Shown: one piece after another, positions 38,033-49,906 of the stretch
Layout of the letters: each line of letters opens with the position of its first letter
How positions within the stretch are numbered: the first letter of the stretch is position 1
Program-made: the position numbers and the translations under genes
Assembly: GCA_026419785.1 (NCBI GenBank)
Contig: JAODTK010005826.1
Span: forward strand, 180,900-244,899
Reading direction: 5' to 3'
DNA: 64,000 nt
From: Sclerodactyla briareus
Lineage: Eukaryota; Echinodermata; Holothuroidea; Dendrochirotida; Sclerodactylidae
The notes under the pieces: generated by a model
Told to the model about the DNA's origin: nothing
Databases searched by the model: none
What the model saw: the letters and a program-made list of their open reading frames with translations, nothing else

Positions 38033-40124
38033 TAGGGACGTCGCGAGGGGGGGTGGGGGGGAGGGTGTGGAGGGTGTCACCCCCCAAAAAAATCGTCAGA
38101 GCGACCTCAGCAGTTGGAATTTTTTGAATATCCAGTTGGAATTTCCGACAATCGTCAGATTGTATATTGTACGACGGAGGGTACCATCGACTAGTCATAT
38201 GTATGTAAATTTTCCAACACAATCAAAGGAATATTTTTTATTCATGTGGAAAATGTTGATTACAATGACAATATTTTGTATGACATATTAAAAAATTGCA
38301 AAAAATTGCGCGCGCCAATACCAGTACTCTTTCCTTCAATTACGAGCTATTTACATCAACCCGTGAGTGGCTGTCGCTATGTAGACAATTCAATTGTTGT
38401 CTATGTTATGATTAGAAATTAGGGTCGACGATTAGATTCGCGGACAACCAAAAAAAAAAAAATTTTTTTTTTTTTACGGAAAAGCTAGTAATGTGCGAAT
38501 TGACCCTCAAGCAGTATTTTACGTAGGCTAGTGTAATTTTGTAATCCCGAATGGGATTAAATTATACAAATGCGTTCTGAATGTCCGTGAACAGCCAGGG
38601 ACATACGAGATCCTGTTTTTCCAAATGTGACGGGGAACCCGGAAAAAAAAATTTGCGCGCTTCGCGCGCACTGGTGATTAGAAGTGCGCAGCCTACAAAC
38701 TCCTGAACATTTGGACAAAAAAGTTAAAGTCGGGGCGCGATTAAGACCGAGGTCCTGACAAAAATGTCCAAATTTCCCACTGATTAACAGAATTTTTGAT
38801 CACAAAATGCCCAATTCGAAGCTTGGTACATACAGCCGGTCAGTTCTGGGGGGCCGTGTGCAACTAAAAATCGTTTTGGACCGTGGAAGCTCTGCGCCAA
38901 CCTATGGTGGCGCCTCCGATGAGATATTATTATCGTGCCTGTGTGAAATGTCTCTGTCTCCCGTGTTACCCCAGTATAGAAGTCGGCACGCCCATTGGCT
39001 GGACTGGGCAAAACTATGATAAAATGCCCGAAAAACGCGAATTTGGGTGCACTGTACCATTTCCGGTGACCCATTTAAAGAATTCTGGCAAATTTGGTCG
39101 GCCCTTCAATTTGAATGTCCCGTAATACCTATGTTGGGCGGTCCGCTGTCAGGTAAGAATTACACAAACCCCAAAAGAACTTACTGCCCATGATGTAGCT
39201 CAGACAATTTTGTGGCAGAAAAAAATCACAAAATCCTGCGTAGCAGGTCGCATTCTGAGGACGTGGAAATGGAAAAGTATTTTGGTTGTTTTAGGAGTTC
39301 ATTAATGCATCAGATTGCATCTTAGCCACCGAATGCAAACATTCTCTTAAAGTGGGAGGCGGAGAGATTCGGGGTTCTCTGATAAAGTGAGATCTATAAG
39401 GTCACTGAATCTGCTGCCTCGATCAAAAATTCTGAGCGCAAGTCGTTACTAGGGACATGTGAAAGAGAAAATTTATGGAATGAAGTGAGTGTTTTGAGTG
39501 CTAATTGCACCAAATTTGCATCTACTGTCACCGGAAAAGCAAAAATTTTGCAAAGGGGAGGGGAATTAAACTCAGCACTCCGCTCAAAAATACAATCCCA
39601 TGCACGCCACTGATTGTTCTTAGATTTGCCACTGCTGCCAGTGCTGTGGTCAGTGGGGCGCTTGTGGAGACAGCCCGCCCGTCACTACCCTCAAACTTAC
39701 AAATATCGAGAGTGCACTAAGGCCAGTCTGAAAGCACTTGGTATAGAGAGTACAGTTATAATTATGCGTTGTGTACTTGTGTATCTTACTCTAGCTTTGA
39801 TGCCCGAGTCGCCATCTTCCGTGCGTTAGGTGGATAGATTGTCGACAGTCCATCCACGAAGAAACAATTCTTAGATGAGTCATGCCTCAATTGAACTCAC
39901 TGAACTCCTTATTGTGAACTGTCGGTCTCAGTAGATCCATTTTCAAGTTTACCAAACCTATTAAAATAAAAAAGAGCCCCCCCCCCAAAAAATGACAAAA
40001 TTGGAACGCCAAAAATGCACTGTCTGTATAGGGTAGGTGAGTTGGAAAAATGATCTGGTCCAGTTGGAATTTTTCACTTCTTAACCCCCCCCCCCCCCAT
40101 CATATGACCCTTGCTACGTCCCTG
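38033..40124. mobile_element. Possible hAT-like non-autonomous element, ~2.1 kb
   Basis: The left end TAGGGACGTCGCGAGGG (38033) and the complement of the right end CAGGGACGTAGCAAGGG (ends 40124) are imperfect inverted repeats. They resemble the CAGGGGCGTAGC-type termini common in hAT elements. The direct repeat ATCCCA abuts both ends (38027-38032 and 40125-40130), consistent with a target-site duplication; hAT duplications are usually 8 bp, so two bases do not fit. Both ends run into G/C homopolymers. The interior has GCGCGCTTCGCGCGC at 38653 but no transposase-like frame. It may instead be two unrelated ends lying by chance near matching hexamers. Confidence 0.35.
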
Positions 40125-43100
40125 ATCCCAATACACGTAGGTACTGTAAATAGGTACAGTTACAACTTGGGAACACCCCGAGACTAAAAAAAGAAGTGAC
40201 CAAGGTTTAATGCACATTTATTTGGAAGAGGAAGGGGGGGGGGTATATTTGCTATCTGCCCAGAACGATAGGTTCCTCTCCTAATATTGAGGGCATAGTT
40301 CACATATCATGAACCGGAGGCATGCGTGACCAGTTGCAAAGCTTCAATCTGGTTTGCCATTTTTGAACTTTGAATAGCCTTGCATAATGCTAAGACATCG
40401 GGGTTAATCTTTCCACAGCGGGCCAACCAGGTAGTAAATGCATGCTGCATCAGATAACGTGCCACGAGTTACAGCTTTTTGAGGTTTGCGGCCCTCTCGC
40501 GACAATTTCGCAGCCCACATAATGGGCCGAATCGGTTGTCCAGACTCGAAACTCCTGTACTTGCACAATTCCTTAGGCTAGTTTAAAACCTCACGGGTCG
40601 TTCGCCAGTGATGCTCAATCTAAATCCAAAATTCTTTCGCTGAGCTATTATCTGTATTTCCACCATCAATGTCCAAGCTCAATCTGCAACCTTATATAGA
40701 ATCCATAGGCGTCGATCCTTGGGGGAAAGGGGACAAACGCCCCCCCCCCCACTTTTTGTCCTCGATGAGACGAAAAGTACATGTCCGTTTACACCGTTAA
40801 GGGCTGTGTGGGCCTGATGAAAAATATGAGAAAGCAGCCTCACAAAGACCACAGTGGACTTTATTACGAACCCGATTGTCCAAAAGTTCCGCGCGCTGCA
40901 CGCGCAGACGACCTATAACTGTTGTTTCTATAGTGTTGTGAGTGATGCATTCTGAAGCATATTATGGCTTTTAGCAAGTGTTTCTCAATAGACATAGTGA
41001 GGACTGTTCTATTTGTGTTTATAAACATGGGTAGAGTCACAATGAAATGTCCCATTGATTATAACACGATGCGGCGTTGGTATACGAAGCGTGGATGAGA
41101 GTCAGACTGCTCTCCACCATTATGGAAGTAAAGCAAGTTTGCAGATCGAGGGGAACCGCTTGGGCAAAAGAATAGCACCATTCAGGCATACAAACCTGCC
41201 AAAGTGGATAAATGGCCACAATGTCAGCAGATTGCCGATGTTCTTGTCGAAAGCCCGCGATTGAGCAAAACTGTCAATCTTGTCAAGTTTGGACGTTGTG
41301 TGACTTTATCATGTCCAAGAAAGATGCAAAAACTTCGTCCGTTTCGGTATCCTGATGGCTGTTTCGCTGTCAGTAAGGTTTAGACCACTGCACGAAGCTA
41401 TGAGATTCGTGAAAATTATTTTGAGTGCAATTTTGTAATTCTGGGACTAATTTTACAAATTGTTTCCTAGACATCGCATTTCTAGCCTGCTGAAGGCATC
41501 GATTAGACGCGCACTACAATTTGAACAATATACATCTTCCACTTCAATTTCAACAAAAATCAGTCCGTGCCATGATCGAAACAACAAACAGCAAACAAGT
41601 GTGGAGGGTCGAGGATATCCCACATTGTAATGCGCTATATAGACAGAACATGTTATGTTAACAAAACCCGGGCAAGAAATGTAAAATTCTAGCAAAGATG
41701 AGAAGCATTTTTTAAATCATAGATATACCAGGAAAAACGTGCGAAATAGCACCTTTCGACTTTTGTGTGTTCTACCGTCAATGAATTGCAACCAAAAATT
41801 CGGAACAACTGTGTGATATTCAGGTTAAATTAAGTCTTGAAGAATCGGGTACGAGCCTACGTACACGAGGCAAAACAGAAATTTAACCGGGTTCTTTAGA
41901 ATGGGCTAACCGGTCTGTCTTCCAGGCCTTTGCCCCAGACCCCATGCCAACGAAGGTGGTCCCATGGACGTAAGATCAGGCCAATACAAAAGAAGAGAAC
42001 TTACTGCCATTGGTGGACAGCACATTTTCGCACCAAAAAAAAAAAGTCACATTTTAGAGCAGTGAGCAAGGGGGGACGGGGTAACCCTGATGCCCTGAGA
42101 ACCCCTCTCACAGGGCCCTTTAAAATGTGAGCCACTCACCTAGTCAGAAATGTCTTACGTCACTGCTGACAGAGTGAAAAACATAAATCTGCACCTCAGT
42201 GGCGGATTCTAAGTTTTCCTTTTTCGGCAACATGAAATCAAATGGCACTACTAATTTCGCAGGGACGAAAATACCTTCACCCCAATAAAATTTGAGCTCC
42301 GCCAGTCTGACAGAGAGATAAACTAGGCTACATAGTTTGTTCACAAGTCATAATTGTTAAATCCAAATGTTTGACTTCTGGCTCAGAATTACTAAATTGC
42401 GTAGCCCTTTGAAAGAGCGCAAAGTTATTCTGAGATGAAAAATTCGGGCAAAAATTGACAGAAATTCGGGGAAAATCTGGACAAAAAAAGACAAAAGGAA
42501 AGGAGATGCCAAAATGTTGCTGATGGTCGAATTTTCTATCAAACACCGAAAAAACATGCAAAATCTTTTCTCGCCACTCGCGCGCGGGCTCTGCCCTGCT
42601 TTCTATCGTTAGGCAAAAAACATGTTCTGCGCAAAAGAGACAGTCACAAAAAAAGTCCGTACGCTAGGCCAGCTCATCAGCACTTTTTTCTCCTTTCGAT
42701 TGATATTCTGCAGTTTGCCTACGAATGGCATGAGGACCAAATTGTCCTGATGTGCGCAAACAGCGGTGCACTGGCATCACATGGCTTTGGGTAAAGAGTC
42801 AAGGGGTCAGTTCTCCTGGCTGCTGAATTTGAGGGTCCCAGGTGGTCAGGAGTGAAAACACATAGTACGGAGGACATTCTAAAAGTGAGGGTCACGACCC
42901 CCACAAGACTGCGCCTGGAGTGGAAATAGTCCTAGCAGATACCCCGTATATTCTAATTTGGCACACATTTATTTTCATCATTTTTAAACCCAAAGTTAGG
43001 TGATATGTAATCATCAATATAAGTAAGATGGTATATCACGGGTGCGTACAGAAACCAAATAGGCAACTCAGTCATAATATCCGAGATTGGGTTCGGGCCG

Positions 43101-44133
43101 GGTGGCAGGATCATTTGAGAGTGAAAAACAAAACGAAAATACCCAAATCGGAGAAATAATGGAAGAAAATTGTGCAAAGCAAAAATGACAGTTTTTTAAT
43201 GATTGGTGGCGATTTTTCGCGCGCATCGTACTGATATAAGTTGTGCATATTAAAACTGCAAGGAATCCACTAACCTTTTTCTAGTCTGGGTAAGTTATTC
43301 GCCCCCAATTCAACTGAACCTGTGAAGTGTACCGTGCACCTGTCATTTTATTATAGTGGGTTGTGCGTGGTTCACAGTGATAATACATAATTTGATGATC
43401 GTATAAATGATCACTTATTGGGTCTACCGAACAATAATCGCGTGTAAATGTCTAAGTCAATAATCCAGGTGAGGACCCCAGATGAAATTCTAGACCCCCA
43501 TAGGCCGAGGTCGAAGGATTACCCATGTTCCATACCGGTTTCTCGAAATATTAAATAGAATGGCCAAAATACATACATTTTCAACAATGAGTTTTCTACC
43601 CCCACCCCCCGGCGTCCGGGGAATATGCGATGTAATGTTCGAATCATTTTGTTCACTCGAATATTTCAGAAGCCTTGGGGCAGACTTCCCCTCCCCCCAA
43701 TTTGTAGAGATGTAAAGTCGTGGAAAAATTCGAAAAGGAGAAAGGCAAAGTGAAAAAAAGCATGAATTTTCTGCTGACTTTTTCGATGCATGCCCGGAAA
43801 ACATGCAAAAATTCGCATAATGGCTTTTCCTTCAATCCCACAGGACCGTGGGGCAGACCCTGGATCCCACGCAAACGAACGCCAGAGGAGAAAAAGTAAT
43901 AAAATATACCATGTGTTATGCGGTTAAATCATCTTGTATGCACAATGACACTTTTTGGTCTGTCTCTTACTCAAATTACACGTGTAGATGGGTTCTATGA
44001 GTTGGCGCAAGTGCCGTTTCCAGCGAATCTGGAAGTATTGAAGAGCTAAAATTTTCGTTGGTACGCTTCGCGCCAACAAATTCGGGTGGTTGCCATTGAA
44101 ACTTATGAGACCAGAAAGCCAAAAGGCTTGTCG
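40125..44133. other. Unclassified stretch, no recognised gene
   Basis: Carries GCGCGC-rich palindromes (near 40890, 42580 and 43217), G and C homopolymers (40231, 40740, 43600) and scattered short open frames without motifs. Parts are probably old repeats, but I cannot delimit them. Confidence 0.35.
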
Positions 44134-45510
44134 TGATTCCTTGACTCTTCCTTGACAACCTATAGCCGGACACAAGGACAAAGGGGAGATTGTACCAGCT
44201 CGTTATGGGGAAAATAAACATCTGTCAAAAGTTCCCATTTCTTCCAACCAACCAAAGGTTTCCCAATAACTCTGATAAGAACTCACACTAATTTCGAGGA
44301 TTTAGACTTTGACTCTGGTGACCTCGAAACAGTAGAGTTCATGAAAACTCATCATCGGGAACACACAATACCAAGTGTGAGCTTTCATCAATAAGGGGGG
44401 GTCGATGGTATCATGTCACAAGCCAAAATTCGAAAATTTTCGAATTTTCACAAATTTTCCGTTTTCGTACCAAAAATTCACCCCTGATCTATACCAAATA
44501 CAATGGGTTCTTGTACTCTCCATAAGAAAGCTACACACCTAAATTCAACCCGATCAGACAACATTTTGGACTATTCAACCAAGGTTTACAGACTTGAACC
44601 TCTGGTGACCTAAGATGACATCTGACCTGATTCCAAAACTATGAGGTTCATGTACTCCTTATTTTTGGGGAACAAACATACCAGTATGAGCTTCTCCATC
44701 CAGGCAGGGTAGAGTTATCGTGTTACAAGCCAAAATTGGCCAAAATATCGACATTGGGCGAAAATGGAAACAAGCCAAAATACTGGCAAATTATTGACTT
44801 TTCACAAAGTTCTATTTTTGACCAAAAATTCACCCACAACATATGACCAAAAAACGATAGGCGTTCCTGTACTCTCCATAAGAAAGCTACCCACCAAATT
44901 TCAACCCGACGGCCCAACCATCTGGATTATAGTGTTACAAGGTTTTCAGACTTTAACCTCTGAGTGACCTAAGTGACATCTGACCTGGTCCCCAAAACAC
45001 TATTGAGGTTCAGACTCATTATGGGGAACACAAAGTACCAAGGATCGCTTCATTCCAGCCAGGCGGGTCGAGTTATCGTGTTCTACAGCCAAAATGGCAA
45101 AAATATCGGACTTGGTCGAAAATGGAAACCAAGCCAAAATGGCCAAATTTATTGACTTTTCACAAATTTCATTTTGACCAAAATGTCACACACGACCTAT
45201 ACAAAAAAGATAGGGTTTCCGTACTCACCATCAGAAAGCTACACACCAAATTTGAACCCGATTTAGACCAACCATTCCTGGACTTAGGGTTTACAAGGTT
45301 TTCAGCTTGGACCTCTGGTGACCTCAGAGAACCTCGACCTGACCAAACAAACACTAAGGTTCAGGTTTATACTCATCATGGGACTAAACTACCAAGTATG
45401 AGCATGACCAACTAGACTGATCAAGTTTATCGTGTTTACAAGCTGGGCGTCACACCAACAACACACGACGTCGTGGACTGAATAGAGTCCTCTGACTTCG
45501 CAAGGAATCA
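44134..45510 (+). mobile_element. Satellite-bearing inverted-repeat element, copy C
   Basis: Left end TGATTCCTTGAC at 44134-44145, preceded by the shared AGCCAAAAGGCTT palindrome. The right end at 45500-45510 is GCAAGGAATCA, one base short of the full repeat. The leader matches copy B (CGGACACAAGGACAAAGGGG). The body has about four monomers with GACCTCTGGTGACCT-like landmarks near 44310, 44598, 44950 and 45310. Several of these monomers contain an extra GGGCGAAAATGGAAAC or GGTCGAAAATGGAAAC segment (44756 and 45113) absent from copies A and B, so the copies evolve separately. Non-coding. Confidence 0.75.
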
Positions 45511-45516
45511 AAAAAA

Positions 45517-45925
45517 TTAATGAGCCTTTGGAAGCAACAATGTTGCACGTTATAGCAGTAGGAAAGGGAATTCCAAAGCGATGAGGGCAGCACTGTAAAA
45601 GCACGGTCTCTGCGGAATGCTTTTTTTTCAGCTTCCTTTCTCGGAAGTAAAGGAAGCTGATGATGAGCGAGTGATACAAGACTGTGAGCCTAAAGAGGTA
45701 GGTTGCGTGGGGGCAGTCCCATACCCATTAACTGTATGAGCGGAGTGTGCAGGATTTTGAAACAGAGGATTCGCGGTGACAGGAAGCCAGTGCAGTTTAC
45801 AGAGGACAGGGGTTATGTAAATCGTATTTGAGGAGATGTGCAGCCTGGTTGAGTAACTTCTGTAAACGGTTAATTTTGTAATTTGGGAGCCCATTCAGGA
45901 CTGAGTTGGCAGGAATCGGATCATA
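45517..45925 (-). pseudogene. CR1-type LINE ORF2, C-terminal fragment
   Basis: Read on the minus strand, the sequence encodes ITPVLCKLHWLPVTA (near 45775-45815), matching the L..LHWLPV..R block that follows the RT core in CR1-clade LINEs. In shifted frames further on it encodes an R.SS..F-like region and then DRAFTVLPSSLWNSL around 45570-45610, the usual RAF..AAP.LWN.LP end. The upstream part overlaps a YKINRLQKLLNQAA-like stretch (LQ..QN.AARL in the family). It is frameshifted and 5'-truncated. It lies directly between a satellite-bearing element and another LINE, so one insertion probably broke another. Confidence 0.65.
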
Positions 45926-45929
45926 AGAG

Positions 45930-47440
45930 TACTTTTCTCAGCAGTTTCAATCGGATGTTGTTCCCGAATGCGAGGGTGGCATGGATTCACCTTTACACTG
46001 ACGCAAACCCCCTCACCCATCTCTCCATTCGCTCGATTTTTGTGCTGGTCTGCCTACCTCAAGCCAACTTTCCGAGTCCCCTCCTCCACCTGTCTCTCTT
46101 CATGTCATCTTTGGTCGTCCCCGCTTTCTGCTCCCACAACTTGAAAGTCAAGTGCTTTCCTCAGGCCATGGGTTTCATCTCTCTTAGAACATGGCCATAC
46201 CATCTCACTCCATTGCCTTTGCCAGTTGGTCGGGACTGCCCCCTCCAAACCAAGCATCTTCTTCAGACCTCCAGTCCCTTCTGTCAGTGAAGCTTACGCC
46301 CGCACATGCTCTCACCATTGCTCCTCTGTCCTTCTAAAATAGCCATCTCCACTTTCTCTCAAACACCATATCCCACTCCCATTACAACATTGCAGGCCTC
46401 ACGAAACTGTTTACACTCTTCCTTTCACCTTCACGGGGACCTTCCCCCATGCAGCAACTCACAGCACTCTCTAAACTTCATCCAACAAATCCTGGCTCTT
46501 GTTGTCTCAGCGCTCACATCCACCCTTCCCTTCACCTTGCCCCCAAGTACCAGAACTCTTTCACTGTTTCACCTCCTCCCCACACTGCTTCTGCTGGTAC
46601 CACCATCTCACCAAACCCCCTCTCGCATATTCCACAACCAAAGTGGGGGGTGGGTCTGTCGCCAAACGTGGGGTCACCCTCTTCACTTTTGTACATCTGC
46701 CATGAATCCACTTTCCGCAGCTCGGTGTACACGCACGAGTCATAACCTCTGGCCGCACCTCCCATGGGTTCACCTTACTTATTGGCCCCTCTCCTGTCGG
46801 GTCCCTCACCATTACCTTTTGTCCTTGCCGGGTTAACCGTTAGCCCTTTATCCTCAACGCTTCCTTCACTTGCGAGCCTCACTTCTCCCTCATCCCCCTC
46901 GTCTTGCTCATCATTAACCAGTCATACTGCTACCTCTCTCACTCCGCGTAAGCACCTCTCTATGTCGTGTAACGTCTTTAAATAACGTGCACCACGAAAA
47001 TGGAACAATGGGCCAACATCGGGGGTGGGGACACACGATCCTTGATGTACACCACTCCGACCTCGAAACTCTCGGATACTCTGAGCCAACACTGACCCTT
47101 GTCTTCACATCTTCATACAGACTCATCCACTGCGTCACCAATTACCTCTGGTAGACCTCTCTTTCTCCAATGCCCACTGCATCACCCTACGGGGAACCCT
47201 ATCGCAAGCCTTCTCCAGATCTAAAAGCACATATATAGCTTCTTCCCTTATCACTGTATTCCTCTGCCACCATCCTCAAGATAACCAGCCTCTATCGGTC
47301 CCTATTTCCTGTCATAAGCCAATTGCATCTCGGCCCTGCACCATTTTTCCGATTCTCTTCGCCAGCACCCTCTCCACAAATGCGTGAATAAGAGTAGCCT
47401 AATGTCTCGGGAGGGAGGTACTTTTTGGCGAGGGCGATTG
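45930..47440 (-). pseudogene. Non-LTR retrotransposon, RT domain to 3' end, degraded
   Basis: On the minus strand, in changing frames, the blocks come in family order. They are a VERVLAKRI segment near 47380, LLDLEKACDRVPRRV near 47200, a VMSLYEDVKTRVSVGSEY block (47090-47130), and a degraded YADD region followed by KGLTVNPARTK (about 46840-46930). Next come a Cys-rich module with SCGKWIHGRCTKVKRVTP (near 46690-46740), KEFWYLGAR, W(M)KFREC, GNGVRWYGHVLR (near 46200) and the end GESMPPSHSGTT near 45960. This order is that of RTE-like or related LINEs found in many invertebrates. Many frameshifts; the 5' half is missing. The plus-strand open frames here, up to 176 codons, are antisense shadows. 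Confidence 0.75.
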
Positions 47441-49635
47441 AGCCAAGATGAAAGAATCCCTTCGATTAGCCCAGGTCTTTCTACCACACACGGCCTATCT
47501 TTGGATAATGGAAACATCCTATCTGCATCAACTATGATAAAGACCAAAATTACCAGACTAGACCGAAGCATGGGGAATCAAATCAATTCATAAATGTCTG
47601 CACAGCACACAAATAATGTGATGTTGAACAAGTAATGTTGAAGAAAAAATAAATAGATTTGTACAGGTTTTCCTCATTTATTCATCTTTGTGGGGCCATT
47701 TCTATGTCGGCCACAACAATATCTCAAATCATTGCCTTTTCCGAGGATCCACGATTGAGGCAGGAGGCAGTTAAAAACTAATCTTTAAAAACTTCAATAA
47801 TCCAATTAAAAAGTATATATCTGAAATTGTCCTATCAAGAAAGTTGCCACTATCCACTGGTGAATATAGAACCAGTATCCTAATCATGCAACATTATGAA
47901 ATTATTAACATGAAGAATAAGATGATACTATAGACTAAAATTTCATACACTCATACATGGGTTTAATCATCGAAGCTATTTGCATTAGTAATTGCCTGAA
48001 CCCCCAGGAACTGGGTCAGTCAAGTGTGAGTCATTGTCAAATCCCAAATTGTTCATAGTGTGCCAATTTATTTGAGAATTGTATGACCCCCCAACCCTGG
48101 AATGACTCACTCTGTCCAGTATAGTACACATGTCTTCACACCCCCTTTTTTTTTTTTTAAAAAAATTGAAGGGTATAGGGAGGGGACAGACCTTCTCCAG
48201 TGGAGGAATTTTTGTCCAATAATTGAACACAGCTTCTCAAATCCTGATGTAGTGAAAGGCTAAGCTGAAATTTGTGCTCTTTCACCCAGCACTGCTAATA
48301 AAGACAAAGCCTTGATAACAAAGAAGGGGGTGACAAGAGAGAGGGAGAGGGGAGGGGAGGGGGGGGGTGGGGGAATATTACACCATTGCGGCATGTCCAA
48401 TGACTTCCCCTGTCCGCTTTGGAGTGAAGAGAGAAGGTAGTGGGTCACACATTTGGGAGCATTTAACACTAAGAAGGTCTGACAGAAGAGTGGGAAGAGG
48501 GAAGAAATAACAATTAAAAACAACTTATTGTGTTCAAAGGTATGAAAGCATTATCTACATCAAAAATAATTTTCAGTAAAAAGTGGCAATCCACCCCCCT
48601 GATTGATATTTCAACCTGACCTGCCAAAAATAACTGTGACAATCAAATGACAACCAAATGCATATGAAAACATGGGAATCCAGGGGATGAATGCCTATAG
48701 AAGTAAATAGACCAGCTGGCCTTTCTGAGTAACTGATAGAGGTTTTGTCTACATATAGCACACGTTCAATCAGACATCAAATTTACCTGAATTATGGCAA
48801 TGTCCAGTCAAGCTGCAGCAAGTTGCTTAACAAATTGAGTCATTATTTCATTACGGATATGCCTGTGCTAACTCAATTTTCATTTCAGTTTTATATTCAT
48901 CAGAAGGAAGTTTCAGTAATTACTGGAATGTCTGTGATTTACTCTGAATTTGCAAGTAGATAATTAATGAGGTGACCTTGTTGTTTTGTACATTTTACAG
49001 ATCAACTCTCTTCCACAGAACCAGAATTTCCAATCTAGATCCCTCATTAAAAAAAGGAATATCGCAAGTGTGTACAGAATAACACAGGCTTGTACGAAAA
49101 AACACAAACTGAATGGGCTCCTGGATAATCTACCATAACCCAAACTATTCCCATGACTCTTTGTCGCTTGTAGGGAAAAGTAATGAGTGATCTGAAATTT
49201 TTATAAGAGTAGTATTCACACAGAAACCTGATCTGTTCAATCAAATTACTGACGTAGATATCTCTGTAGCTATTTTTCAGGCCCAGTTCGTACGTTTACA
49301 GGCTGTCCTTACATATGTTAACTTGGTTCACCCTATTCAAAAATGGAACATTCTCACTTCATCTGTGGTGCCATGAATGAGCCTCGATCCCATTTTAATC
49401 AAGAATTTCAACTTCATTTTAGCATGCTTCCAAATTATGCCACACTGAATCTAGGGGAGATGAGGAATTCCATGGTTTCTTCTCTCCCAACATCCTATTT
49501 TGCCCAATCATTTTCAGTAGTTCCCAGGAAGAATATACAAAGCATCTCAATACAAATTTACTAGTTCCTCAGGGAGAAAAAAATGTGATTCTAATTTCAG
49601 CAGAAACAGTTTAATTCAGTGACTGTAGCTGTCGT
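47441..49635. other. Unclassified AT-rich stretch downstream of the TUT-like gene
   Basis: Contains a C/T/A run at 48140-48163 and a G-rich run near 48330-48372. No coding exon recognised. It may hold more 3' untranslated sequence of the minus-strand gene or plain intergenic DNA. Confidence 0.35.
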
Positions 49636-49641
49636 TTTATT
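49636..49641 (-). terminator. Candidate polyadenylation signal (AATAAA, minus strand)
   Basis: The plus strand reads TTTATT, so the minus-strand transcript has AATAAA here, about 130 nt after the stop codon proposed for the last TUT-like exon. The spacing suits a short 3' untranslated region. An AATAAA is common by chance in AT-rich DNA, so its support comes from position alone. Confidence 0.4.
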
Positions 49642-49772
49642 CCACTCTATAGGAAGATAGACTTACACATTTGTAGCAGCGTTTTCCTGCTTCTATTCAG
49701 CTGCTGTAACATGATTGTACTTTCCTTTTACAATTCGGATTGCCAACCGTCCGTATCCTTGCTCCTCCTCCA

Positions 49773-49906
49773 TCATCTGGGCCCTCCCTGAGCATTCGGA
49801 GCGAGTCCCATCTCTGGTTGTGGTCCAGCTATGTGATGGCCCCCTGGGCCCAGGCCCAGCATCTGTTGAATGTTCACGTGGCCTGGGCTAGATGCAGGTC
49901 ACCGTT
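49773..49906 (-). CDS. TUT4/TUT7-like gene, candidate last coding exon
   Basis: The minus strand has a good acceptor (TATCCACAG) before 49906. After it the codons read NGDLHLAQA. Then, after a one-base slip, the sequence runs HVNIQQMLGLGPGGHHIAGP and on to a TGA stop at 49775-49773. The Gly/Pro/Gln/His composition continues that of the exon ending at 51388, whose last codons finish in phase 0 and join cleanly here. A second acceptor 19 bases further in (CATCTAG) opens another frame with a different end, so the exact C-terminus is uncertain. A candidate poly(A) signal follows at 49636. No homologous motif can be named in a low-complexity tail; the call rests on splice sites, composition and position. 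Confidence 0.45.

Noticed and set aside
39600..39840. Possible LINE C-terminal fragment (YKYRECTKASLKALGI)
   Set aside because: The similarity to a Cys-rich LINE end is too short and lacks the cysteine pattern.
46306..46836. 176-codon plus-strand open frame rich in Pro/Ser/Leu
   Set aside because: It is the antisense of a LINE reverse-transcriptase region whose motifs are on the minus strand; its composition follows from that.
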